Below are positions 42,879 to 52,640 of a stretch of DNA of 64,000 nucleotides, piece by piece. Source of the DNA: Mycetocola zhujimingii (GTDB taxonomy: Bacteria; Actinomycetota; Actinomycetes; Actinomycetales; Microbacteriaceae); the NCBI RefSeq assembly GCF_003065425.1, contig NZ_CP026949.1:496001-560000 (forward strand), read 5' to 3'. Within the stretch, counting starts at the first letter, position 1, and every line of letters begins with the position of its first letter. Below the pieces are notes generated by a model. It was not told where the DNA came from, did no database searches, and worked only from the letters and a program-made list of their open reading frames with translations. The position numbers and the translations under genes were made by a program.

Positions 42879-45800
42879 ATGAAAGTTAGATCCGTGTCCC
42901 GCAAAATCCTGGTGGGCGCCATCGCCGCCGGGTTGCTTGTGCCTCTATTCACGTCGCCGGCCGCGGCAGCGGAGCCTGAAACGCTCCTCTCGGCCGACTT
43001 CGAGGACAGCACGCTGGGGGGCTGGGAGCAGGGCGGCAGCCCGGTTCTCAGCTATGAGCCGGTTGACGAGGGCGGCACTGCCCTGGTCGTTGGTGACCGG
43101 GCGGCCGATTTCGACGGCATCCAGACACCGGCAGGCCTGTTCGCCGACCTCGAGGCCGGCGACACCCTGACGTTCTCGATGAGGGCGCGTCTCGCCGAAG
43201 CGACCCCGGCCCCGGTCAATATCCGATTCGTCGTTGGCCCGGATTACACCTGGATCGGGAACACGCCGCTCATCGCCGACGCCTGGTCGACGGTCGAGGG
43301 AACCTTCGAAATCCCGCAGGACGCGGATGTCACGGCGCTGCAGGCGTACATCGGCACGGAGGGCCTGCCCGGCGGAACGAGCTACAGCTACCTCGTCGAC
43401 GACGTCACCGTTTCCGCGGTGCGCGCGGACGACCCCACCGACCCCACCGACCCCACCCCGCCAGGTAACTCAGACCTGTCGTCGCTCAACACGGGCTTCG
43501 AAGATGGTCTGGGCGGGTGGGTTCCCCGAGCCGACGCCAGCGGCCCCGCATCGGTGACCGTCTCGACCAGCGATGCCCACAGTGGAGCGCAAGCCGCACT
43601 GGTGTCCGGCCGCACCTCGCAGGGCCAGGGCATCGGACACGATGTCACGGGCATCCTGCTCCCAGGCCAGACCTACGAGGTCTCTGCCTGGGTGAAGTTC
43701 GCCGCGGGCGAGACCGCGGGAGACGTCTGGCTGAGCCTCGCGCGGACGACGGGCGAATCGACGTCGTACGGCACGCTCGGTCAGTTCACCGGCATGTCGA
43801 ACAGCACCTGGGTGCAGGTGAACCAGACCTTCCAGATGGGGGAAGCCGACTCAGCGCTGCTCTACTTCGAGACCGCGTACAACGGCGGCAACACCTCCTC
43901 GTTCCTGATCGATGACATCACCGTCGCTGTTCCCGCGACCGGTGGCGAGGTCGAGGACCTCACGCCGATCAAGGACACCGTGAGCTTCCCCGTCGGTGCA
44001 GCGATCGACAGTCGTGAGACCACCGGCACAGCGGCTGACCTGCTCACGAGGCACTTCGACCAGGTCACCTCCGAGAACTACATGAAGCCAGAGGCCTGGT
44101 ACAACGCCGACGGTGAGTTCACCCCGCACGCCGAGGCCGATACTCTGATGCAGTTCGCCCAGGATGAAGACCTCGCCGTCTACGGTCACACCCTGGTCTG
44201 GCACTCACAGACTCCGGCGTGGTTCTTCCAGAACGACGCGGGCGTGGCGCTCACCAACAGCGCTGCCGACCAGCAGATCCTCAGTGACCGGATGCGCACG
44301 CACATCTTCAACGTCGCCGAGTACCTCAGTGACACCTACGGCGAATTCGGCAGTGATTCAAACCCGCTCAACGCATTCGACGTCGTCAACGAGGTCGTCT
44401 CGGACGGCAACGAAAACGCCGACGGTCTCCGCCGCAGCGAGTGGTTCCGCATCCTCGGTGAGGACTTCATCGACCTGGCATTCCAGTACGCGGATGAAGC
44501 CTTCAACGATGAGTTCGCAGCCGCTGGCTCCAACCGGCCGGTGACGCTCTTCATCAACGACTACAACACCGAGCAGGACGGCAAACAGCAGCGCCTGCAC
44601 GCACTCGTTGAGCGGATGCTGGAACGCGGGGTGCCGGTCGACGGTGTCGGCCACCAGTTCCACGTGAGCCTGTCGACCCCGGTCGAAGCGCTCGAAACCG
44701 CCCTGTCGGCATTCACCGACCTCGGGCTCACCCAGGCCGTCACTGAACTCGATGTGACAACGGGCACCCCGGTGACCCAGGCGAAACTGGTCGAGCAGGG
44801 GTACTACTACCGTGACGCGTTCCGGATCTTCCGTGCACACGCCGCTGACCTGTTCTCGGTCACGGTCTGGGGACTGACCGACGGACGCAGCTGGCGCAAC
44901 AGCTCGGGTGCACCGCTCGTGTTCACCGACGCTCTCGTGGCGAAGCCCGCCTACTACGGCATCGTTGACGCGGAGCTGCCTGCACGGTTGCGAACCGCCA
45001 ACGTGTTCCAGGGCGACGTTCCCCTCGACGCTGACGCGACGACCGCACTTGAGTGGCAGCAGCTCCCGCTGCAGACCATCGAGCAGAGCGCCCAGTTCCA
45101 GTTGCGCTGGCAACCGGATCACCTGACCGCGTTCGTCCAGGTCGACGATGCGACAGCGGATCCCACTGACGAGATTCAGTTCACGTGGGGCGAGGAGACG
45201 GCGACGTTCGGCCGCGACGGGACCGGTGACATCGAGGGTGTCGTCACCGAGACCGATGGTGGCTACAGCATCGTCGCGCACCTTCCGCTGACCGCGGCTG
45301 AGCAGGGGGACACCGTCGCTTTTGATGTCCGGGTTCAGAACAACGGCACAGTAACCGGGTGGAACACCGCGGGAACGGTCGGGACCCTGACGCTGCTCGA
45401 ACCGCTGTCGTACCAGGAAGTGGTCGAAACCGACGCCGCTCCCACGATCGACGGCACCGTCGACGACTCGTGGACCTCCGCCGGAACCGTTGAGACGCTC
45501 AAGCAGGTAGAGGGCACCGCTGGGGCATCCGCGGTCTTCAGCACACTGTGGCGGGACAACACGCTGTACCTCCTCGCCGAGGTCACCGACCCGACCGTCG
45601 ACGTGTCCGGATCCGACCCATGGATTCAGGACTCGGTCGAGATCTACGTGGATCCGGGCAACCTGAAGAACGGTTCATACCGCTACGACGACACACAGAT
45701 CCGCATCAGTGCAGACAATGCTGTGTCGTTCGGAACCGGTGACGAAGCGTTCCAGCGCAACCGGGTCACATCTGCCACGACCCGGACCGACACCGGCTAC

Positions 45801-46484
45801 CGCGTTGAAGTCGCGGTCAGCCTGCTCGAATCCGGCGGAGCCGGGTCCTTCCAGGGACTCGACCTGCAGGTCAACGACGCGTCGAACGGCGCTCGCACCG
45901 GCATCCGTAACTGGGCAGACCCGTCAGGTGCCGGCTACCAGTCGACAGCGCGCTGGGGAGTGGCTCAGCTCGTGTCTGCCGTCGAAGGATCCCAGCCGAT
46001 GATCTCGGTTTCGCCCGAGTCCGTCGTCGCCGGGAACACGGTCGACGTCGAACTCAGCGGGTTCGAGCCGGGTGTCGAGGTTGCACTCCAGCTGCGGGAG
46101 CCCGTCGTGGCCGACGCGTTCTCGATACTCGCACTCGAGGTTCCGGCGGTGCTCGCGACGGTGACGACGGATGCCGCTGGTGAGGCATCCGCCCGGGTCA
46201 CCATCCCGGCGGACACCGCCGCGGGTGCCTATGAGATCGCCGCGCTCCAGGACGGGGTGGCTCGTGCCTCGGCTCCTCTCGCCGTGACGGTTGCGGCCGT
46301 TGGGCCGCAGCAGCCCGGTGCTGGATCTCAGCCCGGTGCGGGCGGCCAGGGTGCTGGCGCCGACCGTTCAGGCGCTGACGGCCTCTCGGACACGGGAGCG
46401 GACGTCGCACCCCTGGTGCTGATCGCGATGCTGCTGCTGCTCGGAGGAGCGGCGCTGGTCCGGTCGCGCCGCGCGGCCAGGTAA
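42879..46484 (+). CDS. Wall-anchored multidomain GH10 endo-1,4-beta-xylanase
   Basis: Secreted xylan-degrading enzyme of 1201 residues. Order: Sec signal peptide (1-31, ending SPAAAAEP); two CBM4/9-like binding domains (about 33-180 and 200-348) joined by a DPTDPTDPTPP linker; GH10 barrel (about 362-692) with acid/base Glu505 in DVVNEVV and nucleophile Glu623 in AVTELDVT; a spacer domain; a CBM9-like domain (about 845-1030); an Ig-like segment; a Gly/Pro/Gln linker; and a C-terminal sorting signal with LSDTG (1169-1173), a hydrophobic helix and RSRRAAR. LSDTG departs from LPxTG, so anchoring by a class E/F-type sortase is inferred. AAAGGAG precedes the ATG. Confidence 0.93.
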   Translation: MKVRSVSRKILVGAIAAGLLVPLFTSPAAAAEPETLLSADFEDSTLGGWEQGGSPVLSYEPVDEGGTALVVGDRAADFDGIQTPAGLFADLEAGDTLTFSMRARLAEATPAPVNIRFVVGPDYTWIGNTPLIADAWSTVEGTFEIPQDADVTALQAYIGTEGLPGGTSYSYLVDDVTVSAVRADDPTDPTDPTPPGNSDLSSLNTGFEDGLGGWVPRADASGPASVTVSTSDAHSGAQAALVSGRTSQGQGIGHDVTGILLPGQTYEVSAWVKFAAGETAGDVWLSLARTTGESTSYGTLGQFTGMSNSTWVQVNQTFQMGEADSALLYFETAYNGGNTSSFLIDDITVAVPATGGEVEDLTPIKDTVSFPVGAAIDSRETTGTAADLLTRHFDQVTSENYMKPEAWYNADGEFTPHAEADTLMQFAQDEDLAVYGHTLVWHSQTPAWFFQNDAGVALTNSAADQQILSDRMRTHIFNVAEYLSDTYGEFGSDSNPLNAFDVVNEVVSDGNENADGLRRSEWFRILGEDFIDLAFQYADEAFNDEFAAAGSNRPVTLFINDYNTEQDGKQQRLHALVERMLERGVPVDGVGHQFHVSLSTPVEALETALSAFTDLGLTQAVTELDVTTGTPVTQAKLVEQGYYYRDAFRIFRAHAADLFSVTVWGLTDGRSWRNSSGAPLVFTDALVAKPAYYGIVDAELPARLRTANVFQGDVPLDADATTALEWQQLPLQTIEQSAQFQLRWQPDHLTAFVQVDDATADPTDEIQFTWGEETATFGRDGTGDIEGVVTETDGGYSIVAHLPLTAAEQGDTVAFDVRVQNNGTVTGWNTAGTVGTLTLLEPLSYQEVVETDAAPTIDGTVDDSWTSAGTVETLKQVEGTAGASAVFSTLWRDNTLYLLAEVTDPTVDVSGSDPWIQDSVEIYVDPGNLKNGSYRYDDTQIRISADNAVSFGTGDEAFQRNRVTSATTRTDTGYRVEVAVSLLESGGAGSFQGLDLQVNDASNGARTGIRNWADPSGAGYQSTARWGVAQLVSAVEGSQPMISVSPESVVAGNTVDVELSGFEPGVEVALQLREPVVADAFSILALEVPAVLATVTTDAAGEASARVTIPADTAAGAYEIAALQDGVARASAPLAVTVAAVGPQQPGAGSQPGAGGQGAGADRSGADGLSDTGADVAPLVLIAMLLLLGGAALVRSRRAAR

Positions 46485-46493
46485 TTCGGTCGT

Positions 46494-46529
46494 AAGAGCC
46501 GGCGGGAGCGATTGCTCCCGCCGGCTCTT
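46494..46529. terminator. 16-bp hairpin terminator after the xylanase
   Basis: The arms 46494-46509 and 46514-46529 are perfect complements around GATT, followed by TTGCGTTTG. It begins nine bases after the xylanase stop. Confidence 0.85.
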
Positions 46530-46600
46530 GCGTTTGCCCCCGCGTTCGGCCCGAGGGCCAGCCCCTATCGGACGGGCGTGCCCTTTCCTAGGATGACCCC

Positions 46601-49099
46601 ATGACCCCGTCAACGGCAGACACGACAGCGGCACACACGACCACGGCAGAACCGACCTCGGTCAGCGAAGAGATGCTCACCCGGATCGATGCATGGTGGA
46701 GGGCAGCCAACTACCTCTCCATCGGGCAGATCTACCTCCTCGACAATCCGCTTCTCCGTGAGCCGTTGACGAAGGACCACATCAAGCCGCGGCTCCTCGG
46801 GCACTGGGGAACCACCCCGGGGCTCAACTTTGTGTACGCGCACCTCAACCGCGTGATCGCCGAGCGGGAACAGTCCACCCTGTACATCACGGGCCCCGGC
46901 CACGGCGGTCCAGGAATGGTGGCGAACGCCTGGCTCGACGGCACCTACTCCGAGATCTATTCGCCCATCTCTCAGACCGAAAAAGGGATGAAGCGGCTGT
47001 TTCGCCAGTTTTCGTTCCCCGGCGGCATCCCGAGCCACGTCGCGCCGGAGACGCCGGGCTCGATCCACGAGGGCGGTGAACTCGGCTATGCGCTCAGCCA
47101 CGCGTACGGCGCCGCGTTCGATAACCCCGACCTCCTGGTCGCCGCTGTCGTCGGCGACGGTGAAGCCGAAACCGGACCGCTCGCGACCAGCTGGCACTCG
47201 AATAAGTTCGTGGATCCACTCGAAGACGGAGTCGTCCTCCCGATCCTGCACCTCAACGGGTACAAAATTGCCAACCCGACGGTGCTCGCGCGCATCCCCG
47301 AGGACGAGCTGCTCGATCTCATGCGCGGCCACGGCCACAACCCGTACATCGTCTCCGGCGGCTTCGACGGTGAAGACCCGATGCTCGTGCACGCCAGGAT
47401 GGCGAAAACGCTCGACACGGTCCTCGATGAGATCGCCGAACTCAAGCGCACCGCCCGGCAGCAGCGCGACGCGGGGGGGGACGTGACCCGCCCGCGCTGG
47501 CCCATGATCATCCTGCGCACTCCCAAGGGCTGGACCTGCCCGGCCGAGATCGACGGCCTCCTGGTGGAGGACACCTGGCGCGCGCACCAGGTCCCGCTTG
47601 CCAACGCGCGCGACACGAAAGAGCACACGAAAATCCTCGAGGAGTGGCTGCGGCGATACCGCCCTGACGAACTCTTCGACGAGACCGGCCGTCCGGTCGC
47701 TGAGATCACCTCGCTCGCCCCGACCGGCGACCTGAGAATGAGCGCGACCCCGCACGCCAATGGCGGGGTGCTGCGCCGTGAACTCGAACTTCCCGACTTC
47801 CGCGACTACGCCGTCGACGTCCCTGTTCCCGGCGGTACCACCGCGGAGGCGACGCGGGTGCTCGGGGTGTGGCTCGCCGACGTGATTCGCGACAACCCCG
47901 ACAACTTCCGGATCTTCGGCCCGGACGAAACGGCATCCAACCGGCTCGCACCCGCTGTCTACGAACACACCGACAAGCAGTGGGATGCCGAGATCCTCCC
48001 GGTCGACAAGAATCTCGCGAGGGCCGGACGGGTGATGGAGATGCTCAGCGAGCATCAGTGTCAGGGCTGGCTCGAGGGATACCTACTCACCGGCAGGCAC
48101 GGCCTGTTCAACTGCTACGAGGCGTTCATCCACATCATCGACTCGATGTTCAACCAGCACGCCAAATGGTTGAAAACGACGTCGGAGATTCCGTGGCGCC
48201 GGTCCGTCTCGAGCCTCAACTACCTGCTCTCCAGCCACGTCTGGCGGCAGGACCACAACGGATTCAGCCACCAGGACCCGGGTTTCATCGACCACGTCGT
48301 CAATAAGAAGGCCGACGTGGTGAGGGTGTACCTTCCGCCGGATGCCAACACCCTGCTGTCGACGTACGATCACGTCCTGAAATCGGTGGACTACGTCAAC
48401 GTCGTCGTCGCCGGCAAGCAGCCGCAGGCAAACTGGCTCACCATGGACCAGGCCATCGCCCACTGCGCTCGGGGCATCGGGATCTGGGACTGGGCGGGAT
48501 CCGAGCAGCCCGGCACCGAACCTGACGTCGTGCTGGCGTGTGCCGGTGACGTTCCGACGCTCGAAACGCTCGCGGCGGCATCCCTTCTTCGTGAACACCT
48601 GCCTGAGCTCCGCGTGCGCGTGATCAATGTCGTCGACCTGATGCGGCTGCAGAACGAATCCGAGCACCCGCACGGGATGAGCGACAGGGAGTTCGACTCG
48701 TTCTTCACCGTCGACAGGCCCATCGTCTTCGCGTACCACGGCTATCCGTGGCTCATTCACCGTCTTGCGTATAAGAGGAACGGCCACGAGAACATCCACG
48801 TGCGCGGCTACAAGGAAGAGGGCACGACGACGACCCCGTTCGACATGGTCATGCTCAACGACCTCGATCGGTACCGGCTCGTCATGGACGTCATCGACCG
48901 GGTTCCTGGCATCGGCACGCGCTCGGCGGGGCTGCGGCAACTGATGGAAGACGCTCGGCTCGCCGCGCGCCAGTACACGAGGGATCACGGCGAGGACATT
49001 CCCGAGGTCGCGACGTGGCAGTGGTCGGGCAAGGGCGCCGGTGTGTCCCAGGAGGACGCGCAGGAACGGGTTGACGAGACCGGGGGCGACAACGGCTGA
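46601..49099 (+). CDS. xfp: Xylulose-5-phosphate/fructose-6-phosphate phosphoketolase
   Basis: Thiamine-diphosphate enzyme (832 residues) that cleaves xylulose-5-phosphate with phosphate to acetyl-phosphate and glyceraldehyde-3-phosphate. Signatures are [34 protein letters not shown] and the ThDP motif [25 protein letters not shown] ends six nt before the ATG, so the message is probably leaderless, though its AGGA could also act as a ribosome site. A run of eight G at 47473-47480 lies in codons for Gly-Gly within a variable loop. It forms a block with pta (53-nt gap) and ackA. Confidence 0.95.
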   Translation: MTPSTADTTAAHTTTAEPTSVSEEMLTRIDAWWRAANYLSIGQIYLLDNPLLREPLTKDHIKPRLLGHWGTTPGLNFVYAHLNRVIAEREQSTLYITGPGHGGPGMVANAWLDGTYSEIYSPISQTEKGMKRLFRQFSFPGGIPSHVAPETPGSIHEGGELGYALSHAYGAAFDNPDLLVAAVVGDGEAETGPLATSWHSNKFVDPLEDGVVLPILHLNGYKIANPTVLARIPEDELLDLMRGHGHNPYIVSGGFDGEDPMLVHARMAKTLDTVLDEIAELKRTARQQRDAGGDVTRPRWPMIILRTPKGWTCPAEIDGLLVEDTWRAHQVPLANARDTKEHTKILEEWLRRYRPDELFDETGRPVAEITSLAPTGDLRMSATPHANGGVLRRELELPDFRDYAVDVPVPGGTTAEATRVLGVWLADVIRDNPDNFRIFGPDETASNRLAPAVYEHTDKQWDAEILPVDKNLARAGRVMEMLSEHQCQGWLEGYLLTGRHGLFNCYEAFIHIIDSMFNQHAKWLKTTSEIPWRRSVSSLNYLLSSHVWRQDHNGFSHQDPGFIDHVVNKKADVVRVYLPPDANTLLSTYDHVLKSVDYVNVVVAGKQPQANWLTMDQAIAHCARGIGIWDWAGSEQPGTEPDVVLACAGDVPTLETLAAASLLREHLPELRVRVINVVDLMRLQNESEHPHGMSDREFDSFFTVDRPIVFAYHGYPWLIHRLAYKRNGHENIHVRGYKEEGTTTTPFDMVMLNDLDRYRLVMDVIDRVPGIGTRSAGLRQLMEDARLAARQYTRDHGEDIPEVATWQWSGKGAGVSQEDAQERVDETGGDNG

Positions 49100-49152
49100 G
49101 CCGTGGGACTTTAGCGACTGTGGCCCTGCCCGCTGGGTCGTAGTCTTGGTCC

Positions 49153-51264
49153 GTGGCCACAAGCATCTACATCACGTCCGCTGAGGGACAGACCGGCAAG
49201 TCGACAATCGCGCTCGGCACGCTCGACACCCTCTCTCACTCGGTGGAGCGCGTTGGCGTCTTCCGCCCGATCGCCCGTTCGACGGGCGAGCGCGACTACG
49301 TGGTGCAGCTGCTGCTCAGCCACAACAGCGTCCAGCTCGACTACGACGAGTGCATCGGGGTCACGTACGACGACGTCCATGAAGACGCGGATGCCGCCCT
49401 CGCGACGATCGTGCAGCGGTACAAGGCCGTCGAGGCTCAGTGCGACGCGGTCGTGATCCTCGGTTCCGACTTCACCGACGTCGGGAGCCCGACCGAACTC
49501 AGCTACAACGCCCGGATCGCCGCGAACCTCGGCGCTCCGGTCCTCCTCGTGCTCGGCGGCCGCAGCAGCCAGGGTTCCGGCGAGCGCCTCGGCCAGGCTG
49601 ACCCCCGCACGCCCGCGCAAATGAACGACCTCGCCGAACTCGCGCTGTCAGAGCTCAAGCACGCCCACGCGACACTCCTGGCGATCATCGCCAACCGCGC
49701 CGACGAAGACAAGCTCGCCGAGATCACGGCCGCGATCGAGCGGACCGAGCCGGGCGTACCGGTGTGGGCGATCCCCGAGAACCCGTACCTCATCGCCCCG
49801 AGCATGGAGTCGATCATGACGGCGACGGGCGGAACCCTGATCAAGGGCGACCCCGCGCTGCTGTCCCGCGAGGCGCTCGGCGTCGTCGTCGCCGGCATGA
49901 GCATGGTCAACGTGCTTCCCCGGCTCATCGAGGGCGCCGTTCTCGTCGTCGCCGGTGACCGCACCGAGGTGCTCCTCGCGGCGATGATGGCTCAGAGTTC
50001 GGGCACCTTCCCCTCGATCGCCGGCGTGGTGCTCAACGGTGGATTCGATCTGCCAGAGCCGGTCGAGCGACTGCTCGACGGCCTTCCGCAGACGCTCCCC
50101 GTCATCCGGACCGGGCTCGGCACCTACGACACCATCGTCGCGATCACCCGCACCCGCGGCAGGCTCGCCGCCGATTCGCAGCGCAAGTACGATGCCGCGC
50201 TGGCTCTCTTCGAACAGCACGTCGATGCATCCGCTCTTCTGAAGCTCCTCGAGGTCAGCCGCACCGAGGTGGTCACCCCGCTGATGTTCGAGTACGGCCT
50301 GCTCGATCGAGCCCGCGCCCACCAGAAGCACATCGTGCTGCCCGAGGGTGGCGACGACCGCATCCTCCGCGCCGCGCACACCCTGCTCGCCCGGGAGGTC
50401 GCCCAGCTCACCATTCTCGGTGAGGCAGCCGAGGTGCGCGCCCGCGCGGTCGAACTCGGGCTCGATCTCTCCCGCGCCGAGGTCCTCTCGACGCACGACC
50501 CGGAACTCGGACAGCGGTTCGCCGAGGAGTACGCGCGGCTGCGAGCGCACAAGGGCGTCACCCTCGACCAGGCCCGCGACCAGGTCACCGACGTCTCGTA
50601 CTTCGGCACGATGATGGTGCACCTGGGACTCGCCGACGGCATGGTGTCCGGTGCGATGCATACGACAGCGCACACCATTCGTCCCGGGTTCGAGATCATC
50701 AAGACCAAGCCAGACGTCAACGTGGTGTCGTCGGTGTTCCTGATGGCGCTCCAGGATCGGGTGCTCGTCTACGGCGACTGCGCCGTGATTCCCGACCCTG
50801 ACGCCTCGCAGCTCGCCGACATCGCCATCTCGTCCACCGAGACGGCGCTGCAGTTCGGTATCGACCCCCGCGTCGCCATGCTGTCGTATTCAACGGGCGA
50901 GTCCGGGAAGGGCGCCGACGTCGAGAAGGTGCGCGAGGCGACAGCTCTCGTCAGGTCCCGCCGACCCGATCTGCTCGTCGAAGGTCCGATTCAGTACGAC
51001 GCAGCAGCGGATGCCGCGGTCGGCGCGTCGAAGATGCCCGGCTCAGAGGTGGCCGGCCGGGCGACGGTCTTCATCTTCCCCGACCTCAATACGGGCAACA
51101 ACACCTACAAGGCGGTGCAGCGCTCGGCGGGTGCCGTGGCGATCGGGCCGGTGCTTCAGGGCCTCAACAAGCCGATCAATGACCTCTCGCGCGGCGCGCT
51201 CGTGCAGGACATCGTCAACACGGTGGCGATCACGGCAATCCAGGCCCAGGGCGATTCGGCATGA
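49153..51264 (+). CDS. pta: Phosphate acetyltransferase, long form
   Basis: Interconverts acetyl-phosphate and acetyl-CoA. The 703 residues show the three-domain long form: an N-terminal P-loop domain of cobyrinate-synthase type (SAEGQTGKST, residues 9-18), a DRTGG domain (about 215-330) and the catalytic PTA domain (about 385-700) with TGESGKGADVEKV and FIFPDLNTGNNTYKAVQRSA. The GTG start has TAGTCT six nt upstream (leaderless). The stop overlaps the ackA start (ATGA). Confidence 0.95.
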   Translation: MATSIYITSAEGQTGKSTIALGTLDTLSHSVERVGVFRPIARSTGERDYVVQLLLSHNSVQLDYDECIGVTYDDVHEDADAALATIVQRYKAVEAQCDAVVILGSDFTDVGSPTELSYNARIAANLGAPVLLVLGGRSSQGSGERLGQADPRTPAQMNDLAELALSELKHAHATLLAIIANRADEDKLAEITAAIERTEPGVPVWAIPENPYLIAPSMESIMTATGGTLIKGDPALLSREALGVVVAGMSMVNVLPRLIEGAVLVVAGDRTEVLLAAMMAQSSGTFPSIAGVVLNGGFDLPEPVERLLDGLPQTLPVIRTGLGTYDTIVAITRTRGRLAADSQRKYDAALALFEQHVDASALLKLLEVSRTEVVTPLMFEYGLLDRARAHQKHIVLPEGGDDRILRAAHTLLAREVAQLTILGEAAEVRARAVELGLDLSRAEVLSTHDPELGQRFAEEYARLRAHKGVTLDQARDQVTDVSYFGTMMVHLGLADGMVSGAMHTTAHTIRPGFEIIKTKPDVNVVSSVFLMALQDRVLVYGDCAVIPDPDASQLADIAISSTETALQFGIDPRVAMLSYSTGESGKGADVEKVREATALVRSRRPDLLVEGPIQYDAAADAAVGASKMPGSEVAGRATVFIFPDLNTGNNTYKAVQRSAGAVAIGPVLQGLNKPINDLSRGALVQDIVNTVAITAIQAQGDSA

Positions 51265-52481
51265 GCACCGTCCTCGTCGTCAATTCGGGTTCGTCGTCGT
51301 TCAAGTACCAGCTGATCGACATGGACACCGAGCAAATGCTCGCAACCGGACTGGTCGAGCGGATCGGCGAAGCGTCAGGACGCTCGGTCCACACGATTCC
51401 GTGGGATGCCGTTCCATCGGTCGAGCGGTCGAACGCTCCGCAGACGACCGAGCGCATCCTCCCGATCCCCGATCACACGGCCGGGTTCCGGGTCATGCTC
51501 GAGGCCTTCGAAACGCACGGACCGTCGCTCAGTCGCCACCCGCTCGGGGCGGTCGGACACCGCGTCGTGCACGGCGGCAAGCGCTTCTTCGAGGCCACTG
51601 TCGTGACCAACCTGGTGAAGATCAACATCGAGGAGCTGGCCGAACTGGCGCCGCTCCACAACCCGGCCAACCTGCAGGGGATCGAAGCGGCGCAGCGTGC
51701 CTTTCCCGACGTGCCGCACGTCGCGGTCTTCGACACCGCGTTCCACCAGACCCTTCCTCCCGCGGCGTACAGCTATGCCATCGACGCCAAGCTCGCCGCG
51801 AAGCACCGGTTGCGGAAGTACGGTTTTCACGGCACGAGCCACAAATTCGTCTCTGAGGAAGCGGCGAAGTTTCTGTACCGCCCGCTCGGCGAGATCAACC
51901 AGATCGTCCTCCACCTCGGCAACGGTGCATCGGTCTCCGCGATCGAGGGCGGGCGTTCGGTGGAAACCTCGATGGGACTCACTCCGCTCGAGGGCCTCGT
52001 GATGGGAACCAGGTCAGGTGACCTCGACCCGGCGGTGCTGATCCACCTGCACCGGCGCGCCGGAATGAGCTTCGACGATCTCGACACACTCCTCAACCGC
52101 AAGAGCGGCATTCTCGGTATGGCCGGCGTCGGGGATATGCGCGACCTCCAGGAGCGTTCAGACGCGGGCGACGAGGTGGCCGTCGCAGCCTTCGACGTGT
52201 ACACGCACCGGATCAAGGGCTACATCGGCAATTACATGGCCCAGCTCGGGCGGGTCGACGTCATCTCCTTCACCGCGGGCGTCGGCGAGAACTCGCCGGA
52301 GGTGCGCGCGGCAGCGCTCTCGGGACTCGAGGCTTTCGGCATCCGTCTGTCTGACGAGCGCAACGAAGAGAGGTCGCGGGATCCGCGCCGGATCTCGACC
52401 GACGATTCCGAGGTCGACGTGCTCGTCGTTCCCACCAACGAAGAGCTCGAGATCGCCCGGCAGACGCTCGCCGTTTTGTAG
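51261..52481 (+). CDS. ackA: Acetate kinase
   Basis: Makes ATP and acetate from acetyl-phosphate and ADP. The 406 residues begin with the classic VLVVNSGSSSFKYQL; the other signatures are GHRVVHGG, the FDTAFHQ-LP segment, HGTSHKFV and NGASVSAIEGG. It is translationally coupled to pta by a four-base overlap. With Xfp it completes conversion of pentose phosphate to acetate plus ATP. Confidence 0.97.
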   Translation: MSTVLVVNSGSSSFKYQLIDMDTEQMLATGLVERIGEASGRSVHTIPWDAVPSVERSNAPQTTERILPIPDHTAGFRVMLEAFETHGPSLSRHPLGAVGHRVVHGGKRFFEATVVTNLVKINIEELAELAPLHNPANLQGIEAAQRAFPDVPHVAVFDTAFHQTLPPAAYSYAIDAKLAAKHRLRKYGFHGTSHKFVSEEAAKFLYRPLGEINQIVLHLGNGASVSAIEGGRSVETSMGLTPLEGLVMGTRSGDLDPAVLIHLHRRAGMSFDDLDTLLNRKSGILGMAGVGDMRDLQERSDAGDEVAVAAFDVYTHRIKGYIGNYMAQLGRVDVISFTAGVGENSPEVRAAALSGLEAFGIRLSDERNEERSRDPRRISTDDSEVDVLVVPTNEELEIARQTLAVL

Positions 52482-52494
52482 CCGACCGCTGCAC

Positions 52495-52538
52495 ATCCAT
52501 GCCCGCGCTGCAGAAGCATCTGCAGCGCGGGCATGGAT
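52495..52538. terminator. 19-bp perfect hairpin after ackA
   Basis: The arms 52495-52513 and 52520-52538 pair over all 19 positions around AAGCAT, starting 14 bases after the ackA stop. Its inner 24 bp (52505-52528) are the exact reverse complement of 31180-31203. Confidence 0.85.
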
Positions 52539-52640
52539 CTGGCGCGCTCGGTAACGGATGCCGCGCAGCAGCCGGGGGAGAGGTGCCCCCAGTGTGGAGA
52601 AGCTCGGCGTTCTGTCGGTGGCGGCGGCTACGATAAGGGA

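Noticed and set aside
52533-52640. ATG 52533 as dnaX start
   Set aside because: It lies inside the right arm of the ackA hairpin and adds 36 non-conserved residues; the conserved N-terminus begins at GTG 52641.
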